Source of the DNA: Novosphingobium sp. B1
GTDB taxonomy: Bacteria > Pseudomonadota > Alphaproteobacteria > Sphingomonadales > Sphingomonadaceae
DNA length: 64,000 nucleotides
Direction of reading: 5' to 3'
Assembly (NCBI RefSeq): GCF_900176395.1
Contig: NZ_FWXL01000001.1
Location: 1 to 64,000 of the forward strand
Shown here: in pieces, positions 1-8,617 of the stretch
How positions within the stretch are numbered: the first letter of the stretch is position 1
Layout of the letters: each line of letters opens with the position of its first letter
Translations under genes and position numbers: made by a program
The notes under the pieces: model-generated
Told to the model about the DNA's origin: nothing
Seen by the model: the letters and a program-made list of their open reading frames with translations, nothing else
Databases searched by the model: none

Positions 1-168
1 CTCGCGTTCAGCCATCTCTGCTTTGAGCAACTGCGAGAGCATCGGCACTGCAGCGCCGAAGGCTGGAGCGCCTTGCTCGATAAGGTCCCCCACTGCTTGT
101 GCCATGCCATACAACTTCAGCGCCTTGAGCATGACAACAACGGCGGCACTGGCGGGGTCATGACGCAT
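1..168 (-). CDS. istB: IS21 helper ATPase IstB, N-terminal part only
   Basis: IstB is the AAA+ helper ATPase that works with the IstA transposase in target capture. Only the first 56 codons lie in the window; the reading frame is open to the edge. The start ATG at 168 overlaps the end of istA by 11 bases, the usual translational coupling of IS21 elements. The visible N-terminus (MLKALKLYGMAQAV and following) is the helical region that precedes the ATPase core; the Walker motifs are outside the window. The call rests on position after istA and on this N-terminal pattern. Confidence 0.8.
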   Translation of the reverse strand, partial: MRHDPASAAVVVMLKALKLYGMAQAVGDLIEQGAPAFGAAVPMLSQLLKAEMAERE

Positions 169-1684
169 GACGCAGCCCTCCCTCACGCAGGGCATCATAA
201 CGTCCGACATTGGCCAACGGCTCTTGCGCAAGGCGCAACGCCTGTGGTGCGTCAATCGGCGCTGCCGGTGGAGCCTTACCGTCGATCAGGCGATGCAGGA
301 TGTTGAGGACGTGGGTCTTGGTGGCGACGCCTGCTTCCAGAGCCAGTTCGACAGCGCAAAGCACTGCCTGCTCGTCATGCTGCAGCACCAATGCCAGTAT
401 CTCCGCCATCTCCTTGTCTCCACCAGGACGGCGCAGGAGCTGGCTTTGCAGCTGCTTGAAGGCCTCTGGGAGCTGCAAGAAAGGCGCGCCATTACGCAGT
501 GCCCCCGGCTTGCGCTGGACTACTGCCAGATAGTGCCGCCAGTCATAGATTGTCCGCCCTCTGGTGTGGTGAGATCGGTCGATAATCCGAGCATGTTCGC
601 ACAGGATCTGACCTTCGGCCGCCACCACGATCCGCTCGGGATAGATCCTGACGCTAACCGGGCGGTTGGCAAAGGATGCTGGGACGCTATACCGATTGCG
701 TTCAAAGCTGATCAGGCAGATCGGTGACACCCGCTTGGTGTGTTCGACAAAGCCGTCGAAGGTCCGCCCCAGTGGCATCAGAGCGCCAACCTCAGCGGCA
801 TGTACATCGGCTACGGTGCCGGGCAAGTTACCGTGCTGGATCTCGCCCCATTGTGCGATGCATTGCTCTTCGAGCCAGGCATTGAGCGCATGGATATCCG
901 GGAAGGCGGGCAACTGCTGCCACAGCCGCCGCCGCGCATCCTGGACATTTTTCTCGACCTGCCCTTTCTCCCACCCCGAGGCCGGATTGCAGAACGCAGG
1001 CTCGAACAAATAGTGGCTAGCCATAGCCGTAAAGCGCGCGTTGACCTGTCGGGCCTTTCCCTTGCCGATCTTGTCGACCGCAGTCCGCATGTTATCGAAG
1101 ATCCCGCGCTGCGGCACACCGCCCAGCACGCGGAATGCCTGCGTCAGCGCATCAAACAGCATCTCATGCGTCTGAAGCGGATAGGCCCGCACGATGAACG
1201 CCTTGCTATGCGATAGCTTGGTGTGGGCAGCCTGTAGCTTGACGCGCTCACCGCCAAGAATGGCCCAATCTTCGCTCCAGTCGAATTGGAATGCTTCACC
1301 GGGCTGAAAAACCAAAGGCACGTATGTTCCGCGCCCGCTGGCCTGCTGTGCCAAGAGACGGCCAGCCTTCCAATCACGCACATAGGCAGCGACCCGATTG
1401 TAGGATCCCTCATAGCCCAATGCGACTAAATCGGCGTGCATCTGCTTCGCAGTGCGCTTCTGCTTGCGCGATTTGCCAGCCTCGATTTGCAACCAACCCG
1501 TCAGCTTCTCAGCAAACGGGTCTAGCTTGCTCGACCGGTCAGGTACCTTGAACTGCGGCACCACAGTATCCGCGCGCAGATACTTGCGGATCGTGTTGCG
1601 CGACAAACCGGTGCGCCGCTCGATCTCACGAAGCGAAATCTTATCACGAAGGCGCCACCGGCGAATTACACTCAGTAAATCCAT
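158..1684 (-). CDS. istA: IS21 transposase IstA
   Basis: DDE-type transposase of 508 residues. The N-terminus has a helix-turn-helix for binding the element ends (SLREIERRTGLSRNTIRKYL). A retroviral-integrase-like core follows, with the first Asp in FQFDWSEDWA, the second in GIFDNMRT, and a region ending near EKGQVEKNVQDARRR that supplies the Glu. The C-terminal beta domain (ERNRYSVPASFANRPVSV) is typical of IstA. The frame is open up to a TTG at 1732, but the ATG at 1684 has GGGAG 8 bases upstream and gives the usual family start. It appears intact. Confidence 0.93.
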   Translation of the reverse strand: MDLLSVIRRWRLRDKISLREIERRTGLSRNTIRKYLRADTVVPQFKVPDRSSKLDPFAEKLTGWLQIEAGKSRKQKRTAKQMHADLVALGYEGSYNRVAAYVRDWKAGRLLAQQASGRGTYVPLVFQPGEAFQFDWSEDWAILGGERVKLQAAHTKLSHSKAFIVRAYPLQTHEMLFDALTQAFRVLGGVPQRGIFDNMRTAVDKIGKGKARQVNARFTAMASHYLFEPAFCNPASGWEKGQVEKNVQDARRRLWQQLPAFPDIHALNAWLEEQCIAQWGEIQHGNLPGTVADVHAAEVGALMPLGRTFDGFVEHTKRVSPICLISFERNRYSVPASFANRPVSVRIYPERIVVAAEGQILCEHARIIDRSHHTRGRTIYDWRHYLAVVQRKPGALRNGAPFLQLPEAFKQLQSQLLRRPGGDKEMAEILALVLQHDEQAVLCAVELALEAGVATKTHVLNILHRLIDGKAPPAAPIDAPQALRLAQEPLANVGRYDALREGGLRHAS

Positions 1685-1736
1685 GTCGATCACTCCCGAT
1701 ACCCCAGACTGGTCAGCCAGGGGCGGGTTCAAACAT

Positions 1737-1796
1737 GGGTCAATTCTCAGTGGAAATTTATGCCCCTACCGGGTCAATTCTCAGCGGAAATCTACA
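1737..1796. repeat. IS21 terminal repeats (two copies)
   Basis: Two near-identical copies of GGGTCAATTCTCAG(T/C)GGAAAT lie in direct orientation at about 1737-1760 and 1771-1796, between istA and the outer end of the element. IS21-family elements usually carry several such end repeats, which are transposase-binding sites. The outer copy ends in CTACA at 1796, taken as the element boundary. Confidence 0.8.
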
Positions 1797-1809
1797 CGTC
1801 ACGCGCATC

Positions 1810-2673
1810 ATGACAGAGCACTTCGGGGGGAGCGATGCTCTCGGGCGTTGGTCAGTTCGTGACGCCCATGCAGCTACCGAGCTGGCACAGGTTCAATACC
1901 TGCGAGCAGCAGATCAGATCCTGCTCTCGGCGTCGATCGACGATGCGGAACAGTTCTTCTGCTCCCTCGATGCCCGACTGCCGACCCAGACCAATCGCAG
2001 CGACGAGCAGATCGAATGGCAGCAGTTCGCGACGCCGCCGCGCCTTGCTTGGCTTGCCGCCCGAGCCTGCGCGCTGGCAACTGACGAGCTTGTGCTCGAA
2101 CCCTCGGCCGGAACGGGCATGCTCGCGGTGTGGGCCGCCAAGGCTCGCGCGCGCCTTGCCCTCAACGAAATCTCGCCGCTTCGCCGGGACTGCCTGAATG
2201 CCGTGTTCCCGGCTGGCGCCGGGGCGCTGGCACTCTCCTCGCTCGCCGCCTTCGCTCAGGGCCACGCGCTCATGATCAACGTGAGCCCCAGCCTGCCCTA
2301 CTGGGCCCTCTGGGTGACGCGCGGGGCGGCCGTGCACCGCGGGGATATCATCCTATTCGATCCGCCTGCTTCCTCGTTGCTGGTGAAGCATTTCGGGGCG
2401 GAGCCGAAGCCGTTCGGCAAGCGGGTGAGCGGTGTGCCGGGCGACATCGTCACCGAGCAAAACCGCACCTACTTCGTCAACGGGCAGGCTGTCGCCAAGG
2501 CCAAGCTTACAAGCCGCCTTGGCGAACCCCTCGCACTCGGCCCGACGGGCCGCGTTCCGCAAGGCTGCTATTTCGTCACCAGCGAACACAAGGACGGTTT
2601 CGACAGCCGCTACGCCGCAATCGGTTGGATTTGTGGGCCACGCATTCTCGGGGTCGGGAGGCCGATCCTGTGA
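1810..2673 (+). pseudogene. Chimeric ORF: strawberry-notch methylase fragment fused to TraF signal peptidase
   Basis: One open frame joins two unrelated proteins. The first part, to about 2205, matches the N-terminal methyltransferase-like region of the large strawberry-notch/helicase proteins of sphingomonad plasmids: LPTQTNRSDEQ, then FATPPRLAWLAARA, then the SAM-binding LEPSAGTGMLAVWA. Its start was cut off by the IS21 element and its helicase part is gone. From about 2206 the frame continues as a conjugative S26 peptidase of the TraF type: NVSPSLPYWALW near the catalytic Ser region, GDIILFDPP, FGKRVSGVPGDIV with the Lys region, and GCYFVTSEHKDGFDSRY. The TraF part is about 155 residues and probably lacks only its first residues. 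The ATG at 1810 lacks a clear ribosome binding site. Probably a deletion junction and non-functional. Confidence 0.75.
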
Positions 2674-3608
2674 GGCTGCTCACCTTTCCCATATGCGCCA
2701 CTGCGCTTGGCCTCGCCATTGTATCCCAAGCATCGGCTCGCGATTACGGTCAGCACGGCACGGTCTGGCCAGTCATCGAACCGGATCTGCTTCAGCAGAT
2801 CCATGCCAGGCTTACGCAGCTCGAGAAGACCGGCGAGACCGCTCGCCTCAATGAGGAGCTGAAGCGGCGCACGATCGCCCGGGTCAACCGGCCTGAGCCT
2901 GTCGCGGGTGTATCCCTCGCCTCGGCGATACGCAGCTGGCGTTTCGATCCGACAATCACCGTCGAGCGCGACATTGCCGACGACAAGGGCCGGGTCATCA
3001 TTGCCGCAGGCACGCGGGTCAATCCGCTCGATACCGTGCCGCTGCGGGCTCCGCTTGTCTTCCTCGATGGCGACGACCCGGCCCAGCTCGCCTGGGCCAC
3101 CCGTCGCTATGCCAGTACAAAGGCCAAGCTCATCCTCGTGCGGGGCGCGCCGCTCGAACTCATGAAAGCCCGCCAGCGGCGGTTCTACTTCGACCAGGGC
3201 GGCACGCTGGTGAAGCGCTTCGGCATTCGCGCGGTGCCGGCAACCGTCGAGCAGCAGGGCCGCGCGCTCCTCATCACCGAGCAGCCGGTCATCCGGGCAC
3301 GCGCCAGCGCTGGCGCCAGTGATGCCGACGCGCTCTCTGCCAATGCTCGCGCAAGGGCCGAGGCGCTGGCGCGGGATGCCATGACAAGCACCAGCGAGGC
3401 CGAGGCGCACGCTCGCCGCTTCACCCGTGAGGCCGCCGCAAGTGCCAAGCACGATCCGGCCAGCACCTTCGACTTTGACCGGATGGTGGCCGATGCCGGC
3501 ACCATGACCAGCGAAGGCATGGGCGATGCGCCAAGGTTTATAGCCTTTGCTTCGCTCTCGATGCCGCCGGCGGCGTTACGGGCAATGATCGACGACGTGG
3601 CCATCTGA
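2670..3608 (+). CDS. traW: F-type conjugation protein TraW fused to a truncated TrbC
   Basis: The start GTG at 2670 overlaps the stop of the traF part (GTGA). A signal peptide (about residues 1-23, ending ASA) is followed by the periplasmic TraW domain, with HGTVWPVIEPDLL near its start and RRFYFDQGGTLVKRFGIRAVPATVEQ near its end, where the TraW family carries its conserved FDQ and PA motifs. Without a stop the frame runs on into an Ala/Arg-rich segment and then FIAFASLSMPPAALRAM, the beginning of the TrbC domain. It breaks off there, after six more residues, at a rearrangement junction near 3605. TraW and TrbC act together in F-pilus assembly in the periplasm. The TraW part may be whole; the TrbC part lacks most of its domain. 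Whether the fusion is ancestral or decay is unknown. Confidence 0.75.
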   Translation: MRLLTFPICATALGLAIVSQASARDYGQHGTVWPVIEPDLLQQIHARLTQLEKTGETARLNEELKRRTIARVNRPEPVAGVSLASAIRSWRFDPTITVERDIADDKGRVIIAAGTRVNPLDTVPLRAPLVFLDGDDPAQLAWATRRYASTKAKLILVRGAPLELMKARQRRFYFDQGGTLVKRFGIRAVPATVEQQGRALLITEQPVIRARASAGASDADALSANARARAEALARDAMTSTSEAEAHARRFTREAAASAKHDPASTFDFDRMVADAGTMTSEGMGDAPRFIAFASLSMPPAALRAMIDDVAI

Positions 3609-4540
3609 GCGCGGCAAGGGAAGGCGGCGTCGCCATGGCAGAAGCGCAGCTTGTCGGTGAACAGGTCGCCGATCAGCCGCGCGCATTCCCATGGGGCCCA
3701 GCGCGACGGCATGTTGCGGACGGCAAAGTGCCGGACATCGAAAGCATCGGGATAGACGGTCCCGATCTCGGGCACCCCGTCATTGACCTTGCCGGTGGGA
3801 CGGAACCGCTCGGTCACCAGGCGCATGCGGTCTTCTGCCACGACCAGTTCGATGTCGTGGCGGATTGCCTGGGAGGCGATCGGATCGTTCGGGTTGTAGG
3901 GCACCGCATCGTCCTGCGGGGCGGTGGTGGGCGAAGTCAGATCATCGATGACAGCGATCAGCGCTTCCGGCCCGACTTCGACCACGCCGAGATTGAGCGA
4001 CTTCAGCATCGCCATCAGGCCCTCGCGGGTCTGCTTGAGATCCTCGTTGCTGACCGACTTGGAGGTCGGCACCCCGACCGAGACGATCACCTGGTGATGC
4101 CGCGCATGGAAGGGCGCATCCGGCGAGCCAGACTCCCAAACCAGCGAATAGAGCCGCCGCGCCCGGTGCCGGGCAATTGCCTCGTACACGCCGCCCTGGA
4201 TGTAGCGTGGGGCGAACCACGGGGCGATGATCCTGCTGATGCGCGGGCTTGCAAGGTGGAGCACCTGCAGGCAGGCGCCCGCTGGCAGGCCTTCCGAGAA
4301 GAACTGACCGAGGATTTCCCCGGTGCGCTCGTCGGCTCCGATCAGCGGCGTGACCGAAAGGACAAAGCCCTTCGAGCGTGCGTTGAAGTACAGGCGGGTT
4401 GCCGGATCATAGACCCGGTAGGGGAGCCAGTCGGAGAGCATATCGACCATGAGCTGCGGACGGGCTTTGTCGGCGTGTTCGGCATCACCCAGCAATCCGC
4501 TGAGCAGCCGATCGACGACGGTCTTGAGATGTTCGGCCAT
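3606..4540 (-). pseudogene. traC: traC, N-terminal third, inverted
   Basis: TraC is the VirB4-like ATPase that powers F-type pilus assembly. This leftward fragment starts at ATG 4540, overlapping the stop of an upstream gene (TGATG), and covers about 310 residues. It includes MLSDWLPYRVYDP and the following family-typical segment, ending at RWAPWECARLIGDLFTDKL. The ATPase core is absent here. It lies on the opposite strand, more than 250 bases away, at 4800-6257. Compared with intact family members, about 70-80 residues between the halves are missing. The frame stays open into antisense sequence of traW, so a chimeric protein could be made but could not work as an ATPase. Confidence 0.85.
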
Positions 4541-4800
4541 CACTTGGGCTCCTTGGGCTGCGAGGTGCTGACGATCGGCTGTTCGCCGTTTCTGACTGCC
4601 GGGCGGATTGCAGCTTTCGCGGCTTCAATCGCCGCTGCGCTCGGGAACACCGGAGCGCTCTGCCCCGCCTCAGGCCGAGGGGCTCGATCACGCGGGGGAG
4701 GCGACGTGTCGAACCCCTCGACCGCCGGTGCCTTGGCACCGGCAACGGCCTCGCGCGCCGTGGAGGGGAGCTGGGCAAACCCGGCGAGCGCCAGGCCGCC
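4540..4800 (-). pseudogene. 3' fragment of the gene preceding traC (traV position)
   Basis: A leftward frame is open from the junction near 4800 to a TGA at 4540 that overlaps the traC start. It encodes about 86 residues rich in Ala and Pro, ending IVSTSQPKEPK. The tight overlap with traC suggests a real operon neighbour. In F-type systems this place is normally held by traV, an outer-membrane lipoprotein, but no motif proves that here. The fragment has lost its 5' part at the same junction that begins the second half of traC. Confidence 0.45.
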
Positions 4801-6257
4801 GCCTCGTGCGGGTGTTCTACGGCGTGACGACCTATTCGCCGCTGGGCCAGGGCGACCGCCACGAACGCGCGATCAAGTCGATTTACAAGGCAGCAGGCTG
4901 GGATCTCACCGACGAGCGCTATCTGCAGCTCCAGGGGCTTCTCGCGGCCATGCCGCTGACGCTCGCCGACGGGCTCGGTGCCGACATGGAGCGGCTGAAG
5001 CGGTTCAAGACCGTCCTGTCGACCACAGCAGCCAATATCGCGCCCATGCAGGGCGAATATCTCGGAAGCGCCCACCCTCACCTGCTGTTCGTCGGTCGGC
5101 GCGGCCAGCCCTTCTTCTGGTCGCCGTTCGAGAACGAAGCGGGCAATCACAACGTCGCGATCTGCGGCAAGTCGGGATCGGGCAAATCGGTGCTGCTCCA
5201 GGAGATGTGCGCAGCCCTGCGCGGCGCCGGCGCGCAGGTGGTCGTGATCGACGATGGCCGCAGCTTCGAGCACTCGGTCAAGCTGCAGGGCGGCCGCTTT
5301 GTCGAGTTCACGATGAAAGCGGGCTTCTGCCTCAACCCCTTCTCGATGATCGACGCAGCCCGCGCCGCCGAGGACGAGGATTATCGCCTCGACTGCTTCG
5401 GGATGATCAAGGCGATCGTCGGGCAAATGGCCCGCCACAGCGCAAAGCTGACCGATACCGAGCGCGGATTGATCGACCGGGCGGTCAACATGGTCTGGGC
5501 TGAACACGGCGCGGCGGCCACGGTCACGTCCGTCGGCGAGATGCTGGCCAGTCTCGGCCATGACACGGCCGCAGACATTGCGACTGCGCTTGCCCCCTAC
5601 ATGGCTGGCGGAACCTACGGCGCCTTCTTCGAGGGCCAGGCCAGTCTCGACCTCGATGCGGATTTCACCGTGTTCGAGATGTCCGACCTCGCGAGCCGGG
5701 AGGATCTGCGCAGCGTGGTGCTCTCCGCGATCATGTTCATGACCAGCCAGGCGATGACGCGCAGCCCAAGGTCGCTGCGCAAGCTGCTGCTGATCGATGA
5801 AGCATGGTCGATGCTGAAGGGCGGCTCGATGGGTGAGTTCGTCGAAACCTATGCCCGCACCTGCCGGAAATATGGCGGCGCCCTCGCGACCGCCACACAG
5901 TCGCTCAACGACTACTACAAGTCCGACGGGGCGACGGCAGCGCTGGAGAATAGCGACTGGATGCTGATCCTTCAGCAGAAGCCGGAGACGATCGCCGATT
6001 TCAAGGCGAGCAAACGCCTCGATATGGACGATCGCACCGAGACGCTGATCCGCAGCCTCAAGCGCTCCGGGAGCGACTATTCCGAGGTGTTCATCAAGGG
6101 GCCGGAGACCGAGGCGATCGGACGGCTCGTGCTCGACGACTATTCGGCAACGCTCTTCTCGAGTTCGCCCCAGACCTTCGCCGCCATCGATGCCGAGATC
6201 GCCCGCGGCCACCAGCTCGCCGATGCCATCGAGCGCATCGCTCATCCCAACCGCTGA
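4800..6257 (+). pseudogene. traC: traC, C-terminal two thirds with ATPase core
   Basis: About 485 residues of the VirB4/TraC ATPase in the rightward direction. The family match begins at RLVRVFYGVTTYSP. The Walker A is CGKSGSGKSVLLQE, Walker B is KLLLIDEAWSMLKGG, and the C-terminus carries YARTCRKYGGALATATQSL and the usual TLFSSSP segment. The frame is open upstream to 4608, but that stretch is antisense to the traV-position fragment. GTG at 4806 is the nearest possible start, with no convincing ribosome binding site. The nucleotide-binding domain is undamaged, but the protein lacks the N-terminal region needed to dock to the channel. Confidence 0.88.
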
Positions 6258-6286
6258 CACCTCTTCACCAAAGGATTCTGAAACTC

Positions 6287-6460
6287 ATGCCTCTCCACCT
6301 CGTCACCCCGTTCGACCGGACGGATGCGCCCGAAGACGAACAGCCCCTATTCCCGCCGGTGCCGACCTGGCGCTCGCGCATCGCCGATGGCTGCTACATC
6401 GTGCTGCGCGGTAGTCTGTTTCTGGGCTCGTCCTATCTGATGGCTCTGGGCCTGACCGCG
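6287..6460 (+). pseudogene. Truncated small tra-operon gene after traC
   Basis: ATG 6287 lies 29 bases after the traC stop, the spacing of an operon. The first ~57 residues look like a small inner-membrane protein: a Pro-rich start, then a hydrophobic stretch CYIVLRGSLFLGSSYLMALG. Near 6460 the frame runs into sequence antisense to traA and the rest (to 6673) is meaningless. I do not recognise the family. In F-type operons a small membrane protein such as TrbI can follow traC. Confidence 0.45.
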
Positions 6461-6777
6461 GTCACGACCGAGGTGACGATCGGAACACCCGTGCCGACAC
6501 CGATGCCGACACCCACCGGGACGGCGACCTGGCCGAGCGAAAAACGCCCGGATGCCAGACCGATTAGGCCGCCAGCGAGGCTGAGAACCGTGATGATCTT
6601 GCCGCCCGAGCCTTCCAGAAAGTCCGTGAACTTCGTGAGGGCAGGGGTGAAGGTCGTGTCAGCGCCGGCATAGGCGGCGCTCGCCGCAAGCGCCGCGATT
6701 GCGACCGGGATGGCAATATTGAGGGTCTTGCCGAGACCCTTGACGCTGGCGCGCCTGGGGAGGGTGAGAGACTGCAT
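6433..6777 (-). CDS. traA: TraA-type F-pilin precursor
   Basis: A 114-residue propilin. A long leader ends with an Ala-rich signal sequence (IPVAIAALAASAAYA), followed by GADTTFTPALTKFTDFLEG and two hydrophobic segments separated by a short basic turn (ASGRFS), the fold of F-type pilins. GGAG lies 7 bases before the ATG. The last residues, after GVPIVTSVVTAV, run into the junction near 6460, so the natural C-terminus is replaced by RPRAIR. It is the only nearly whole structural tra gene, but it points away from the other rightward tra fragments, and traA normally heads the operon. It is therefore an orphan left by rearrangement. Confidence 0.8.
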   Translation of the reverse strand: MQSLTLPRRASVKGLGKTLNIAIPVAIAALAASAAYAGADTTFTPALTKFTDFLEGSGGKIITVLSLAGGLIGLASGRFSLGQVAVPVGVGIGVGTGVPIVTSVVTAVRPRAIR

Positions 6778-7127
6778 GTGAAGCTCCGGTTGGAGGGGTG
6801 GTCACAGCGTTCTTGCGTTCGCTGTGTGTTCCACATGCATCTAGGAAATGGTCGTAGGAAAGTGTTCAGCGGCAATACCGCCGGGAGGTGGAAGGATGCG
6901 GACGCATCTTTTCCCGTTCAACGCACAAAATCGACGATAAAGGCGTAACGTCAGTCATTTTGTGTCGGTGAACGCCGTCCCGCTAGGCGGGATTTGGCGA
7001 CGAATCGGATAGAGGAACTGATTCGCCTCTAAACGAGATGTTCCGTTTATGTTCTTTTCGTTTTCCTACATGGGATGCTTCGCGTTATGCCTGCGAGTCG
7101 CACCAGTGCAGAACCTAGGAGACAACC
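6778..7127. promoter_or_regulatory. Divergent intergenic region between traA and an HTH regulator
   Basis: This 350-base gap holds no gene. It must contain the promoters of traA (leftward) and of the regulator gene (rightward). Two inverted repeats could be operators or small hairpins: TCCCGC-TAG-GCGGGA at 6978-6992, and nested arms GAATC (7002-7006)/GATTC (7020-7024) with AGAGG (7011-7015)/CCTCT (7026-7030). A role for the neighbouring HTH protein at these sites is inference. Confidence 0.4.
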
Positions 7128-7589
7128 ATGTACCATCCAACCGCCGCCGCCAGACCGGCCAATGAAAGCTTGGCCCGCGTCCTTGCCCATGCGATCGAAG
7201 CCGCTGGCAAACCTCGCCACCGGATTGCCAATGAATGCGGCATGCATCGCGAGACCCTGCTTCGCCTTGCGCGCGGCGAGCGGCCTATCGGGCTCGACGA
7301 AGCAGCACGTGTGCTCTCCGCCTGTGGAGCCCATCCCCGCGCATCCATGATCCTCGCACTCGCCGGGCAGGAAGATCTCGCCTGCGAGTGGATGCATGGC
7401 GAGATGGGCGAATTTCTCGAAGAGTTCTTCACTAGCCTCCCAGTCCATCTTCAGCGGACCCTGGGACGGCGGATTGAGGATCTGCGGCCTCGGTGGGCCA
7501 ACGGTACCTCACAGCTGGTGGCGCGAATGCTTGCCAAGCACATCGATGATTTTGTGGGGCGCGACATCGCGATGTCGCTGCCGCGGTAA
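7128..7589 (+). CDS. Helix-turn-helix transcriptional regulator of the conjugation region
   Basis: A 153-residue protein with an XRE-like helix-turn-helix at about residues 16-60 (LAHAIEAAGKPRHRIANECG, then MHRETLLRLARGERPIG). It would bind DNA as a repressor-like regulator. The C-terminal half (about 65-153) is acidic then basic, with no recognised domain. It is divergent from traA and lies just before an AlpA-like gene, an arrangement seen in sphingomonad conjugative elements, so control of transfer genes is a reasonable inference. The gene looks intact, although its presumed targets are mostly wrecked. Confidence 0.7.
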   Translation: MYHPTAAARPANESLARVLAHAIEAAGKPRHRIANECGMHRETLLRLARGERPIGLDEAARVLSACGAHPRASMILALAGQEDLACEWMHGEMGEFLEEFFTSLPVHLQRTLGRRIEDLRPRWANGTSQLVARMLAKHIDDFVGRDIAMSLPR

Positions 7590-7623
7590 ATCCTAAAGTT
7601 CGAAGGGGACCGAACCCAAGCCA

Positions 7624-7869
7624 ATGAGATCAACAATGCCGCATGCAACACCAGATGAAATGCACACGCCTCAACCGCCCGAAGCGGTTCCGCCGGCGAG
7701 GCTTTTGCGCCTACCGGAAGTGATCGCCCGCGTCGGACTGCGCCGCTCCGCCATCTACCAGCGTATGAGCGAGGGGCGGTTTCCGAAATCGCGATCGCTG
7801 GGGCCCAAATGCGCAGTTTGGGTTGAAGCCGAGATCGATGAATGGATCCGCGCCGTAGCCAGAGCATGA
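7624..7869 (+). CDS. AlpA-family DNA-binding protein
   Basis: An 81-residue protein with the AlpA/MerR-like winged helix: LLRLPEVIARVGLRRSAIYQ, MSEGRFPKSRSLGPKCAVW and VEAEIDEWI. AlpA-type proteins act as excisionase-like or activator factors for mobile elements. It lies 34 bases after the HTH regulator in the same direction. A second ATG at 7636 is a possible start. It is the last feature that clearly belongs to the conjugative/mobile remnant. Confidence 0.8.
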   Translation: MRSTMPHATPDEMHTPQPPEAVPPARLLRLPEVIARVGLRRSAIYQRMSEGRFPKSRSLGPKCAVWVEAEIDEWIRAVARA

Positions 7870-7990
7870 GCAGACAATCGCCAATAAGACGCCTTGATGC
7901 GGTACATACGACCCCGAGTATGAGCAACGCGAATGCCCAATTGCTGGACAGGGTAGGGTAAATAGATCGACTCTGCGATATGCCCACCAC

Positions 7991-8617
7991 ATGAACAGTC
8001 GTGGCAGACCACCTCACCCCGATATCTTAACCCCCGCGGAATGGCGGGTCATTGAAGGCGTTCGCCACGGTCTCAGTAATCCGGCGATCGCCAAGCTGTG
8101 CACACTCTCGCCCGATGCGGTAAAATTTCATGTCAGTAACATACTGGGCAAGCTTGGCCTTCGGTCCCGCAGCGAATTGCGACAATGGCCGGGTGTGCGG
8201 GCGGACAGCGCAATGGCGACCGCAATAATTGGCTCCGACCTCGGCGATTGGTCGCTAGGGCAGGTGTCGCGAACTGCGCGCGATCTCGATGCTATGGCCG
8301 ATTGGTTGCGCGACATCGTCGGCCTTCCGGAGATCATGCGCTTCCCCAACGCCGCGTTCTTCGATTGTGGCGGCGTGCGCCTGTATCTGTCCGCGGCCAA
8401 AGAGGGAACGAATTCGATCCTTTATTTTCGCGTGGGCGACATTGCAGGCGAAACCGAGCGTCTGCGCGCTGTGGGCGTTACCATCCTCAGCGTACCGCAC
8501 CGAATCCACGTCCACCCCGACGGTCGCGAAGAATGGATGGCGTTCTTTGCCGATCCCGACGGCGGCAGCATTGGCCTGCTGAGCGTGGTCGATCCTAAAG
8601 CAGGAGAAGATGCATGA
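7991..8617 (+). CDS. LuxR-type HTH fused to a VOC (glyoxalase-like) domain
   Basis: 208 residues. The N-terminus (about 10-70) is a LuxR/GerE helix-turn-helix: LTPAEWRVIEGVRHGLSNPA, then VKFHVSNILGKLGLRSRSEL. The remainder (about 85-205) is one VOC domain with RDLDAMADWLRDIVGLPEI at its start and ADPDGGSIGLLS at its end, where VOC enzymes hold a metal-binding Glu. Here that position is FFADPDGGSIGLL, without an obvious Glu, so ligand binding rather than catalysis is plausible. The usual receiver or autoinducer domain is missing. It overlaps the next VOC gene by four bases (ATGA), so the two are co-expressed. Confidence 0.8.
   Translation: MNSRGRPPHPDILTPAEWRVIEGVRHGLSNPAIAKLCTLSPDAVKFHVSNILGKLGLRSRSELRQWPGVRADSAMATAIIGSDLGDWSLGQVSRTARDLDAMADWLRDIVGLPEIMRFPNAAFFDCGGVRLYLSAAKEGTNSILYFRVGDIAGETERLRAVGVTILSVPHRIHVHPDGREEWMAFFADPDGGSIGLLSVVDPKAGEDA

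Larger units (their letters stand above)
1..1796 (-). mobile_element. IS21-family insertion sequence, cut by the window edge
   Basis: The element holds istA and the first part of istB in the usual overlapping order, both read leftwards. Its outer end on the right is placed at 1796, where the reverse strand starts TGTAGATTTCCGC; IS21-family ends start with TG. Two copies of a terminal-type repeat lie between istA and this end. The rest of istB and the other end lie outside the window, so the target duplication cannot be tested. Sequence to the right begins inside a strawberry-notch-like gene, so the insertion truncated that gene. Confidence 0.9.

Noticed and set aside
3635-5503. 622-codon rightward frame
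   Set aside because: Antisense to the traC N-terminal fragment and then out of frame with the traC core.
4485-6260. 591-codon leftward frame
   Set aside because: Antisense to the traC ATPase core, which has Walker motifs and family matches in the other direction.
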